From: Marihabitans asiaticum
Lineage (GTDB): Bacteria; Actinomycetota; Actinomycetes; Actinomycetales; Dermatophilaceae
Assembly: GCF_007828725.1 (NCBI RefSeq)
Contig: NZ_VIUW01000002.1
Location: 124,001-188,000 of the forward strand
DNA length: 64,000 nt
Direction of reading: 5' to 3'
In this document: positions 28,847-38,067 of the stretch, one piece after another
Numbering within the stretch: the first letter of the stretch is position 1
Layout of the letters: each line of letters starts with the position of its first letter
Notes under the pieces: generated by a model
Told to the model about the DNA's origin: nothing
The model's database searches: none
The model's input: only the letters and a program-made list of their open reading frames with translations
Position numbers and translations under genes: made by a program

Positions 28847-30634
28847 TCACACGGCCGTCGGGATGCCCAGGTCGACCAGCCGGGACTGCGGGTGGGTGAA
28901 CTCCCGGACGGCAGGGCGGGTGGCCGGCACCGCGTCGATGGGGCGGTACGGCTCGCCCTGGACGGGCCGCGGGTCGACCTCCCCGAGGACGGGCCAGAAG
29001 GAGAGCGCCCGCTCGGCCTGCGCGGTGATCGTCAGCGACGGGTTCACCCCGAGGTTGGCGCTGATCGCCGACCCGTCGACCACGCTGATACCCGGGTAGC
29101 CGTACAGCCGCTGGTAGGGGTCGATCACCCCGCTCGTCGGCGAGTCACCGATCGGGCAGCCGCCGAGGAAGTGCGCAGTGAGCGGGATGTCGAAGGCTTC
29201 GCTCCAGGTGCCGCCGGGGTGGAAGGTGACCCCGATCCGCTCGGTGAGGCGGCGGGCGAGGGCCCGGATGCCGTCGTGCCCGGCAGCGATGTACGTCGGG
29301 TTGGGCTCGCCGTGCCCCTGCCGGGAGGTGAGTCGGCGCCGGCCGGTCCAGGTGCGGCGAAGGGAGGTCGTCAGCGAGTTGTCGAGGGACTGCATCACGA
29401 GCCCGATGACGGTGCTGTCCGCGAAGTGGGTGCCCGGCGGGAACCACGCCCGCAGTGCGGGCAGGTTGCGGGGCAGCGCGGCGAGGAGGGTGAGCCAGCG
29501 TGGGGTGGAGCCGGTGCGCGGCGGCGCGAGCAGGGTGGTGAGCAGACCCATCGCGTCCGAGCCCTTGCCGTAGCGACAGTTCTCGATGTGGGTGTCGTGG
29601 TCGGGGTGGAAGGAGGAGGTGATCGCGACGCCTCGGGTGAGGTCGTCGTCGCCGGTCGGTGGGGTGCTCGCGAGCGCGCCGAGGAGGGCCTCGGAGTTGG
29701 TGCGGGTCAGCTCGCCGAGCCGGTCGCTGATGGCGGGCAGCTCGCCGTCGTCCTTCATCGCGTGCAGCAGGTGCTGGGTGCCCCACGTGCCGGCGGCGAC
29801 GACGACGTGCGTCGCGGTCGTGACCAGCGCGCTGTCCTCCCCAATCCGGTCGGTCGCCTCATGGCGTACCCGGTAGCGCGGCCGCCCGTCCTCCTCGCTG
29901 CCAGGGACGAGACCGAGCCGGGTCACCATGCGCATCGGCTCGATCCGCGCGCCGAGCGTCTCGGCCAGGGCCAGGTAGTTCTTCACGAGGGTGTTCTTCG
30001 CGCCGACCCGGCAGCCGACCATGCAGTTGCCGCACTCGGTGCACGTCGTGCGCTCGGGGCCGGCCCCACCGAAGTACGGGTCGGGCACCTGCTCCCCCTG
30101 CCCCACCGGCCCGTCGGGGTCGGCGAAGAGGACCCCGACAGGGGTCTTGCGGTAGGTGTGCGCCACCCCCATGTCCTCGGCGGCGTCGCGCATCGCGCGC
30201 TCGACCGGGCCGTCGCAGGGGTTGGTCACGACCCCGAGCATCGACTGTGCGGTGTCGTAGTGCGCCTTCAGCTCGCTCTCCCAGTCGGTGATGTGACCCC
30301 ACTGACGGTCGGCGAAGAAGGGCCGCGGGGGCACGTAGAGGGTGTTGGCGTAGTTGAGCGAGCCGCCGCCGACGCCCGACCCGGCGAGGATCATCACGTC
30401 CTTGAGCAGGTGGATCCGCTGCACCCCGTAGCACCCGAGCGAGGGGGCCCAGAGGAAGTTCTTCAGGTCCCAGCTGGTCTGGGCGAAGTCCTCGTCGGCG
30501 AAGCGTCGCCCGGCCTCGAGGACGACCACGGTGTAGCCCTTCTCGGCGAGGCGCAGCGCGGCGACCGAGCCGCCGAAGCCGGACCCGATGACGACGACGT
30601 CGGCGTCGACCTCGGGTCGGCGAGCGACGCTCAC
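28847..30634 (-). CDS. GMC family FAD-dependent oxidoreductase (ChoD-like)
   Basis: A 595-residue flavoenzyme. It opens with the dinucleotide-binding fold VVVIGSGFGGSVAALRL, has SGVGGGSLNYANTLY for FAD contact, and ends with the GMC signature region VVDGSAISANLGVNPS. It resembles mycobacterial ChoD, annotated as cholesterol oxidase. An inserted CTECGNCMVGC (CX2CX2CX3C) could bind a [4Fe-4S] cluster. I start at GTG 30634, which overlaps the stop of the aldehyde dehydrogenase gene by four bases; the pair may oxidise an alcohol to the acid in two steps. Substrate is not known. Confidence 0.87.
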   Translation of the reverse strand: MSVARRPEVDADVVVIGSGFGGSVAALRLAEKGYTVVVLEAGRRFADEDFAQTSWDLKNFLWAPSLGCYGVQRIHLLKDVMILAGSGVGGGSLNYANTLYVPPRPFFADRQWGHITDWESELKAHYDTAQSMLGVVTNPCDGPVERAMRDAAEDMGVAHTYRKTPVGVLFADPDGPVGQGEQVPDPYFGGAGPERTTCTECGNCMVGCRVGAKNTLVKNYLALAETLGARIEPMRMVTRLGLVPGSEEDGRPRYRVRHEATDRIGEDSALVTTATHVVVAAGTWGTQHLLHAMKDDGELPAISDRLGELTRTNSEALLGALASTPPTGDDDLTRGVAITSSFHPDHDTHIENCRYGKGSDAMGLLTTLLAPPRTGSTPRWLTLLAALPRNLPALRAWFPPGTHFADSTVIGLVMQSLDNSLTTSLRRTWTGRRRLTSRQGHGEPNPTYIAAGHDGIRALARRLTERIGVTFHPGGTWSEAFDIPLTAHFLGGCPIGDSPTSGVIDPYQRLYGYPGISVVDGSAISANLGVNPSLTITAQAERALSFWPVLGEVDPRPVQGEPYRPIDAVPATRPAVREFTHPQSRLVDLGIPTAV

Positions 30635-32223
30635 GACACCCCCAGGGTCTTCAACGCCCTCAGCCCGGTCGACATCACCGTCGCGAACCTCTCCTGGGAG
30701 AGCCCCATGAAGGGAGCGATCGGCAGGACGTGCTGGGCAGTGACGTTCTGGGCCTCGGTGTACTTCAAGATCCCCTCCGCGCCGTGCCGTCGCCCGACCC
30801 CGGAGGCCTTCATCCCACCCATCGGGGCGCCCATCGACGCCCAGGTCGCGGCGTAGGCCTCGTTGATGTTCACCGTGCCGGTCCTGATCCGAGCGGCGAC
30901 CCTGCGGCCACGGGAGATGTCGCGGGTCCACACCGAGGCGTTCAGCCCGTACTCGGTGTCGTTGGCCAGCTCGACCGCCTCGTCGTCGCCTGCGACCCGG
31001 TAGATCGAGACGACGGGCCCGAAGGTCTCCTCGTCCCTGCAGCGCATCTGCGGCGTCACGCCCTCGAGCACGGTCGGTTCGAAGCAGTATGGGCCGACCT
31101 CGGGCAGGGGCCGACCGCCGGTCAGGAGGTGCGCCCCCTTCGCCACCGCATCCTGCACGTGCTCGGTGACCCTCTCGAGCTGGTCCGCCGAGACCAGGCT
31201 GCCCATGTCGTAGCCGTACTCAAGCGAGGTGCCGACGCGCATCGCCCGGACGGCATCGACGAAGGCGGGGATGAACTCCTCGGCCACGGCCTCGTGGACG
31301 AGGACCCGTTCGGTCGAGATGCACAGCTGGCCAGCGGAGCTGAAGCAAGCGCGGACCGCCCCGGGCACGGCCCGGGCCAGGTCGGCGTCGTCGGCGATGT
31401 AGACCGAGTTCTTTCCGCCCAGCTCGAGGCTGTAGCCGACAAGGCGGGTCGAGGCGGACTCGGCGACGCGCCGGCCGGTCGCCGTCGACCCGGTGAAGCA
31501 GACGTAGTCACCCCGGTCGACGACCGCCTGCCCGGCCTCGCTACCCGGCCCGAGGACGACCTGCAGCGCCCCGTCGGGCAGCCCGGCCTGGCGGAGCAGC
31601 TCGACCCCGGCGAGTGCGCTGAGGGCTCCCTGCTGGTCGGGTCGCAGGACGACGGCGTTGCCGGCGAGCAGGGCGGGGATCGCGTCGGTGATCGCGAGGC
31701 TGAGCGGGTAGTTCCACGGCGAGACGATGCCGACGACGCCCTTGGGGTGGTGGTCGGTCCGGGCCTGGGAGAGCACCGGCAGCGCGCCGAGGTGGCGCGA
31801 GGTGCGCAGGTAGGACTGCGCCTTCTGGGCGTAGTGGCGGGCCGCGATCGCGCAGTCCAGCACCTCCTCGAAGGCGTTCAGCCGGGTCTTGCCGGCCTCG
31901 ATCTGGACCAGGTCGAGCAGCTCGACCTGGTGGCTGAGCACGAGGTCGTGGAAGCGCAGGAAGATCCGCCTGCGCTCGGCGTGCGAGGTAGCGGCCCACC
32001 GACGCTGGGCGGCACGAGCGCTGGCGAAGGCGCGCTCGACGTCGGCCTCGGAGGAGGTCGGCAGGGTCGCGATCGGTGCACCGTTCAGCGGCGAGGTGGC
32101 GGTGTGGGTCTGCGCCTTCGGCGAGGCGACGACCTGCGCCGCCAGCCGGCGGGCCCGGCCCGGATCGACCGCGAAGGTCGCGGCGGGGTCGAGCTCGGGG
32201 TCGGCGATCGTCTCGGACGTCAT
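30631..32223 (-). CDS. gabD2: Succinate-semialdehyde dehydrogenase (NADP+), GabD2 type
   Basis: A 530-residue aldehyde dehydrogenase. Catalytic Glu is in LELGGKNSVY and catalytic Cys in SAGQLCISTERV; the cofactor turn is FTGSTATGRRV. The overall sequence resembles mycobacterial GabD2, which oxidises succinic semialdehyde. It precedes and overlaps the GMC oxidoreductase gene. A TAGGTT -10 box (32230-32235) six bases before the ATG suggests a leaderless message. A second, unrelated gabD-type gene occurs at 49002. Confidence 0.88.
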   Translation of the reverse strand: MTSETIADPELDPAATFAVDPGRARRLAAQVVASPKAQTHTATSPLNGAPIATLPTSSEADVERAFASARAAQRRWAATSHAERRRIFLRFHDLVLSHQVELLDLVQIEAGKTRLNAFEEVLDCAIAARHYAQKAQSYLRTSRHLGALPVLSQARTDHHPKGVVGIVSPWNYPLSLAITDAIPALLAGNAVVLRPDQQGALSALAGVELLRQAGLPDGALQVVLGPGSEAGQAVVDRGDYVCFTGSTATGRRVAESASTRLVGYSLELGGKNSVYIADDADLARAVPGAVRACFSSAGQLCISTERVLVHEAVAEEFIPAFVDAVRAMRVGTSLEYGYDMGSLVSADQLERVTEHVQDAVAKGAHLLTGGRPLPEVGPYCFEPTVLEGVTPQMRCRDEETFGPVVSIYRVAGDDEAVELANDTEYGLNASVWTRDISRGRRVAARIRTGTVNINEAYAATWASMGAPMGGMKASGVGRRHGAEGILKYTEAQNVTAQHVLPIAPFMGLSQERFATVMSTGLRALKTLGVS

Positions 32224-32271
32224 CGTCGCAACCTACCGAGCGACGGGGCCGAGGACCAGGGCGAAGGGAGG

Positions 32272-33393
32272 TCAGCTGGGTTGGTGGGGCGCCACGACGA
32301 CGTCGATGCGTTGCAGCTCCTTGACGTCGGTGTAGCCCGTCGTCGCCATCGCGCGGCGTAGCGCGCCGAGGAGGTTGGTCGTGCCGGCGCTGTGGCGGCT
32401 CGGGCCGAAGAGCACCTCCTCGAGCGAGCCGACCGACCCGACCTCCATCCGCCGTCCGCGGGGCAGCTCGGCGTGGTGCGCCTCGGCCCCCCAGTGGAAT
32501 CCGCGGCCGGGCGCGTCGGTGGCGCGGGCGAGGGCCGCCCCGAGCATCACCGCGTCCGCACCGACCGCGATGGCCTTGACGATGTCACCGCTCGTGCCGA
32601 GACCACCGTCGGCGATGACGTGCACGTACCGGCCGCCGGACTCGTCGAGGTAGTCGCGCCGGGCCGCCGCGACGTCGGCGATCGCCGACGCCATCGGCAC
32701 GTGGATGCCCAGGGTCTGGCGGGTGGTGTGGGCGGCTCCGCCACCGAAGCCGACGAGCACGCCGGCCGCGCCGGTGCGCATGAGGTGCAGGGCGGCGGTG
32801 TAGCTCGCGGCGCCGCCGACGACGACCGGGACGTCGAGCTCGTAGATGAACCGCTTGAGGTTCAGCGGCTCGCTCTGCCCGCTGACGTGCTCGGCCGAGA
32901 CGGTCGTGCCGCGGATGACGAAGAGGTCGACCCCCGCGTCGACGACGGTCTTCCAGTGTCGCTGGGTGCGTTGCGGGCTGAGCGCGCCCGCCACGGTCAC
33001 GCCAGCCTCACGGATCTCTCGCAGCCGCTCGCTGATCAGCTCGGGCACGATGTCCTGGGCGTAGATCTCCTGCATCCGCGCGGTGGCCGAGCCCGGGTCG
33101 AGCGCGGCGATCTCGGCGAGCAGCGGCTCGGGGTCCTCGTAGCGGGTCCACAGCCCCTCGAGGTCGAGCACCGGCAGGCCGCCGAGCTGGCCGAAGGCGA
33201 TCGCGCTCGCCGGTGACATGACCGAGTCCATCGGGGCGGCGATGACCGGCATCTCGAAGTGGTAGGCGTCGATCTGCCAGTCCAGCGAGACCTCCTGAGG
33301 GTCGCGGGTGCGCCGGGAGGGCGATACCGCGATGTCGTCGAAGGAGTAGGCCCGTCGGCCTCGCTTGCCCCGGCCGATCTCGATCTCGTTCAC
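32272..33393 (-). CDS. guaB3: GuaB3 family IMP dehydrogenase-related protein
   Basis: A 373-residue TIM-barrel protein of the IMPDH/GMP reductase superfamily, without the CBS domains of GuaB. It begins MNEIEIGRGKRGRRAYSFDD, typical of GuaB3. At the place of the catalytic loop of IMPDH (SICTTR in guaB of this window) it reads GGGAAHTTRQTLGI, so the catalytic cysteine is replaced by His. The actinobacterial branch has no established function as far as I know. It starts with GTG 33393, with a TACGCT -10 box at 33400-33405. Confidence 0.92.
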   Translation of the reverse strand: MNEIEIGRGKRGRRAYSFDDIAVSPSRRTRDPQEVSLDWQIDAYHFEMPVIAAPMDSVMSPASAIAFGQLGGLPVLDLEGLWTRYEDPEPLLAEIAALDPGSATARMQEIYAQDIVPELISERLREIREAGVTVAGALSPQRTQRHWKTVVDAGVDLFVIRGTTVSAEHVSGQSEPLNLKRFIYELDVPVVVGGAASYTAALHLMRTGAAGVLVGFGGGAAHTTRQTLGIHVPMASAIADVAAARRDYLDESGGRYVHVIADGGLGTSGDIVKAIAVGADAVMLGAALARATDAPGRGFHWGAEAHHAELPRGRRMEVGSVGSLEEVLFGPSRHSAGTTNLLGALRRAMATTGYTDVKELQRIDVVVAPHQPS

Positions 33394-33399
33394 CGGGCC

Positions 33400-33405
33400 A
33401 GCGTA
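33400..33405 (-). promoter_or_regulatory. -10 box of a leaderless guaB3 mRNA
   Basis: TACGCT on the minus strand is separated from the GTG start by six bases, so the transcript should begin at the start codon. Confidence 0.5.
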
Positions 33406-33565
33406 CGTGAGCCGGTTCTTCCTGAGCCGCGCCGAGTCTGACCGACACCGATCCCCAGCCCGAGCCGTCCATCCCCCCGCTCACTCCCCCTTCGCCTCCC
33501 GATCCTGCGATCCTGGTCGGTGACGACGCACCGCACCGGTGCACGACCTTTGAGAGGGAGCAGAC

Positions 33566-33865
33566 ATGGGCAAGCTCGGCAAGATCACCGTCCTGGCCAG
33601 CGCGGCAGAGGCGGCGCGGCAGTGGGCGAAGAACAACCCGGACAAGGCCAAGGGCTACATCGACAAGGCCAGCCGGGTCGTCAACGACCGGACGAAGGGC
33701 AAGTACGCCAAGCAGGTCGACGGCGCCTCGGCCAAGGCCAAGGACGCGGTGACGAAGGGGGCTGCCCCCGCCGGCACCGCGAACACCGCCGACACTGCCG
33801 GGACACCCGCTCAGACGAGCACCCCGGCGCCCCCGCCGCCGGGCCAGGGCAACGCGGCCGGCTGA
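33566..33865 (+). CDS. Small Lys/Ala-rich protein, MT0933-like antitoxin relative
   Basis: A 99-residue protein. Residues 1-65 form an amphipathic, Lys-rich region (KNNPDKAKGYIDKASRVVND, then TKGKYAKQVDGA) resembling the MT0933-like antitoxin family. The last 35 residues are a disordered Thr/Ala/Pro tail. No toxin gene is adjacent: its neighbours are guaB3 (divergent) and the dipeptidase (convergent). It may therefore be an orphan or have another role. GAGAGGGAG precedes the ATG. Confidence 0.6.
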   Translation: MGKLGKITVLASAAEAARQWAKNNPDKAKGYIDKASRVVNDRTKGKYAKQVDGASAKAKDAVTKGAAPAGTANTADTAGTPAQTSTPAPPPPGQGNAAG

Positions 33866-33890
33866 GCTGGGCCGAAAAGTCCTCGCCGGC

Positions 33891-34943
33891 TCAGACTTGC
33901 GAGTCGGCGAGGACCCGCAGCCCGTTGCGGTGCGCCAGGGCGTCGATGTCGGCGGCCGACCACCCCTTCGCCCGCAGCGCCGTGAAGAGCCGCGGGTAGG
34001 TGCTCACGTCGCCCAGGCCGTCGGGGAGAAGGTCGACGCCGTCGAAGTCGGCTCCGATGCCGACGTGGTCGACGCCGACGACCTCACGCAGGTGCTCGAG
34101 GTGGGCGACGACGTCGTCGACGCCCGCCGGCACCGTCGGCCGCTCCTCCTCGCGGTAGCCGCGCAGGCGCCACTGCGCCCAGTCCTCACGCAGGAAGTAC
34201 GGCACGAAGTTGGCCATCACCACTCCGCCGTTGCCGGGGATCTGCTCGAGCACGTCACCCGGCACGTTGCGGGGGTGGCTGCACAGGTCGAGCGCGTTGG
34301 AGTGGCTGAACATCACCGGGCGCGTGCTCACGTCCAGCGCGTCGCGCATCGTCGTGGCGGCGACGTGGGAGAGGTCGACGACCAGGCCGAGCCGGTTCAT
34401 CTCCTGGACGACCTCGCGTCCGAAGTCGGTGAGGCCGCCGTGGACCGGCTCGTCGGTGGCGGAGTCCGCCCACGGGGTGTTGTCGTTGTGGGTGAGCGTC
34501 AGGTACCGCACGCCGCGGCCGGCGAAGTCAGCCAGGTGCTCCAGCGAGCAGTCGATGCTGTGCCCGCCCTCCATCCCCAGGAGTGCCGCATGCCGGCCGT
34601 GGGCCCAGGCCGCCTCGACGTCGGCGACGCTGCGGGCGAGCGCCATCTCGTCGTAGCGCGCGCACATCGCCTCGACGAAGTCGATCTGCTCGTGAGTGGC
34701 CGCGACGGCCGCCTCGCCTTGGTGCTCGCACGGCACCCACACCGACCACAGCTGGGCGGCCAGGCCGCCCGCGCGCATCCGCGGCAGGTCGGTGTGCAGC
34801 CGCGGCTGCGGGCGAGCGATGTCGACGGCGTCGAGGTCGTAGCCGGCGAGCTCGCGGTGGTGCCAGGGCAGGTCGTTGTGCCCGTCGAGGACCCGGACCT
34901 GCTCGCCCCAGAACGGCGGCGTCACCGGTTCAGGACCGGGCAC
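33891..34943 (-). CDS. Membrane dipeptidase (renal dipeptidase, peptidase M19)
   Basis: A 350-residue zinc dipeptidase. HNDLPWH near residue 20 gives the first metal ligands; GMEGGHSI, LTHNDNTPW and DLSHVAATT are the remaining M19 motifs, and VGIGADFDGVD lies near the C-terminus. The family hydrolyses dipeptides, including those with D-residues, and no signal peptide is visible, so it is probably cytoplasmic. Its start is 3 bases after the guaB stop, so it is likely co-transcribed with guaB. Confidence 0.92.
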   Translation of the reverse strand: MPGPEPVTPPFWGEQVRVLDGHNDLPWHHRELAGYDLDAVDIARPQPRLHTDLPRMRAGGLAAQLWSVWVPCEHQGEAAVAATHEQIDFVEAMCARYDEMALARSVADVEAAWAHGRHAALLGMEGGHSIDCSLEHLADFAGRGVRYLTLTHNDNTPWADSATDEPVHGGLTDFGREVVQEMNRLGLVVDLSHVAATTMRDALDVSTRPVMFSHSNALDLCSHPRNVPGDVLEQIPGNGGVVMANFVPYFLREDWAQWRLRGYREEERPTVPAGVDDVVAHLEHLREVVGVDHVGIGADFDGVDLLPDGLGDVSTYPRLFTALRAKGWSAADIDALAHRNGLRVLADSQV

Positions 34944-34945
34944 GG

Positions 34946-36496
<1,551 letters not shown>

Positions 36497-36622
36497 TCAC
36501 CCGCCGACTCCTCCCGAACCCCCTCGGGTGGCGTCTTGACCATCTCCAGACCTCCTTTGCCCAATCCTGACCATTCGCCGTCCCTGTCTTGATCGACCCG
36601 TCCATACGCTCGGTCTTAGGCC

Positions 36623-36649
36623 CGCCCGACCGACTGCCCCGGTCGGGCG
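36623..36649 (+). promoter_or_regulatory. Hairpin in the whiB3 5' leader
   Basis: Ten perfectly paired bases (CGCCCGACCG with CGGTCGGGCG) enclose a seven-base loop. The stem ends 16 bases before the AAGGGGG ribosome binding site of whiB3. It is not followed by a U-run and may act on mRNA stability or translation. Confidence 0.45.
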
Positions 36650-36677
36650 TCGACGTGAGATGACGAAGGGGGATCCC

Positions 36678-36971
36678 ATGGCCGACATTGCTCACCTGCC
36701 CGGTCCGACGGCGCAGCTGTGGGAGTGGCAGTTCCAGGGCGCGTGCCGCGGCTCCGACTCCGAGATGTTCTTCCACCCCGAGGGTGAGCGCGGCGCCGCC
36801 CGTCGCACCCGGGTCGCGGCCGCCAAGGCGGTGTGCGCGACCTGCCCGGTGCTGCTCACCTGTCGCGAGCAGTCGCTCGCGACCCGAGAGACGTACGGCG
36901 TGTGGGGCGGGCTCTCCGAGGAGGAGCGCGCCGAGCAGCTGGGCTCGGGCGCCGCGCAGCTGGCCGGCTGA
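36678..36971 (+). CDS. whiB3: WhiB3-like iron-sulfur transcriptional regulator
   Basis: A 97-residue WhiB protein. The opening LPGPTAQLWEWQFQGACRG, then FFHPEGERG, closely follows mycobacterial WhiB3. The four cluster cysteines are GACRG and CATCPVLLTC, and GVWGGLSEEER is the turn that contacts sigma factor region 4. WhiB3 senses redox state and controls lipid and metabolite synthesis in mycobacteria. I use ATG 36678 because its AAGGGGG Shine-Dalgarno is five bases away; that site is part of a CGAAGGGG octamer at 36664. Confidence 0.93.
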   Translation: MADIAHLPGPTAQLWEWQFQGACRGSDSEMFFHPEGERGAARRTRVAAAKAVCATCPVLLTCREQSLATRETYGVWGGLSEEERAEQLGSGAAQLAG

Positions 36972-36991
36972 GGCGGCCAGCACAGACCAGG

Positions 36992-37032
36992 CGACGGGGG
37001 CCTGCCGATTCAGGGGCGGCGGGCCCCCGTCG
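36992..37032 (+). terminator. Terminator after whiB3
   Basis: CGACGGGGGCC (36992-37002) and GGCCCCCGTCG (37022-37032) are perfectly complementary around a 19-base loop. It separates whiB3 from the downstream S4 gene, which has its own -10 box. Confidence 0.65.
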
Positions 37033-37054
37033 TCCTGCCCCCTACGCTGGGGCG

Positions 37055-37291
37055 ATGGACACCGCTCACATCCGCGACGAGACGATCCGGCTCGGGCAGC
37101 TGCTCAAGCTCGCCGGGCTGGTCGAGGACGGCGCGACCGCCCGCGAGGTGATCGCTGCTGGTGAGGTCACCGTCGATGGGGCGGTCGAGACCCGGCGCGG
37201 CGCCCAGATCCGCCCCGGTCAGGTGGTCGGCCTCGGTGGGGCGTTGGTCGAGGTGGTCCAGGGCGAAGGGGAGATCGACGTCCCCTGGTGA
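37055..37291 (+). CDS. RNA-binding S4 domain protein (YbcJ-like)
   Basis: A 78-residue protein made almost entirely of an S4 RNA-binding fold: RLGQLLKLAGLVEDGATARE, then AGEVTVDGAVETRRGAQI and PGQVVGLG. It is the small stand-alone type thought to bind ribosomal or tRNA structures. TACGCT at 37043-37048 is six bases before ATG 37055, fitting a leaderless transcript that begins after the whiB3 terminator. It converges on the racemase-like gene. Confidence 0.85.
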   Translation: MDTAHIRDETIRLGQLLKLAGLVEDGATAREVIAAGEVTVDGAVETRRGAQIRPGQVVGLGGALVEVVQGEGEIDVPW

Positions 37292-37303
37292 GCCGGCAGG
37301 CTC

Positions 37304-37996
37304 TCAGCCCTCGAGCATCCAGTCCAGGGCCTCGGCGACGTGGATCGCCGTCGTGTCGTGCAGCGGCACCTGACAGTCCTCCTGGTCGAGCAGCAGCCCG
37401 AGCTCGGTCCCGGCGAGGACCACCCCTTCGGCCCCTCGGTCGACCATGCCGTCCATCACCCGGCGGAATCGCTTGCGGGAGTCGTCGTTGATGACCCCGT
37501 GGACGAGCTCCTCGTAGATCATCGAGTCGACCTCGTCTCGCTCCTCCTCCGTCGGGAGGATCACCTCGAGGCCACGGGCTTGCAGCGGGCCGGTGTAGAA
37601 GTCTGCGCTCATCGTCGTGGCCGTCGCGAGCAGGCCGACACGACGCTGGCGCGCCGCCTCGACCCTGCGGGCGGCGGACCCCGCGATGTGGATGAACGGG
37701 ATGTCGACCGCCCCGGCGATCTGGTCGGCCACGGCGTGCATGGTGTTGGCCGCGAGCAGCAGGCCGTCTGCCCCTCCTCGCTCCAGCGAGTGCGCGGCGG
37801 CGACGAGGATCTGGGCCATCCCGTCCCAGTCCCCGGCGTTCTCCCGGTCCGTCACGGGGGCGAAGTCGACGCTGTGCATGAGGACCCGTGCGCTGTGCAG
37901 CCCACCCAGGCGCGCCTCGACCCCCTCGTTGAGCAGCCGGTAGTACTCCGCGCTCGCCGACCAGCCCATCCCGCCGATGACCCCAAGAAGCCTCAT
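37304..37996 (-). CDS. Aspartate/glutamate racemase family protein lacking both catalytic cysteines
   Basis: A 230-residue protein with the Asp/Glu racemase fold: it starts MRLLGVIGGMGWSASAEYY and has repeated alpha/beta halves. The usual first cysteine motif (CNT) reads LAANTMHAV and the second (GCTE) reads LAGTELGL, so both acid/base cysteines are replaced. Only one cysteine remains, in EDCQVPLHD, in another place. It may act on a different substrate or be a non-racemase relative. A TAGGGT -10 box at 38005-38010 is eight bases from the ATG. It is divergent from serA. Confidence 0.83.
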   Translation of the reverse strand: MRLLGVIGGMGWSASAEYYRLLNEGVEARLGGLHSARVLMHSVDFAPVTDRENAGDWDGMAQILVAAAHSLERGGADGLLLAANTMHAVADQIAGAVDIPFIHIAGSAARRVEAARQRRVGLLATATTMSADFYTGPLQARGLEVILPTEEERDEVDSMIYEELVHGVINDDSRKRFRRVMDGMVDRGAEGVVLAGTELGLLLDQEDCQVPLHDTTAIHVAEALDWMLEG

Positions 37997-38053
37997 GCCT
38001 GGCAACCCTAGTCCGCCTGGTGTGCACACGCTGCACCGATCCCGAACGCGCTC

Positions 38054-38059
38054 TAGGCT
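38054..38059 (+). promoter_or_regulatory. -10 box of a near-leaderless serA mRNA
   Basis: TAGGCT ends eight bases before the GTG start of serA at 38068; no ribosome binding site is visible. Confidence 0.45.
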
Positions 38060-38067
38060 CGCGTGCC

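Noticed and set aside
33566-33865. Toxin-antitoxin module around the MT0933-like small protein
   Set aside because: No small toxin-like open frame adjoins it; neighbours are metabolic genes.
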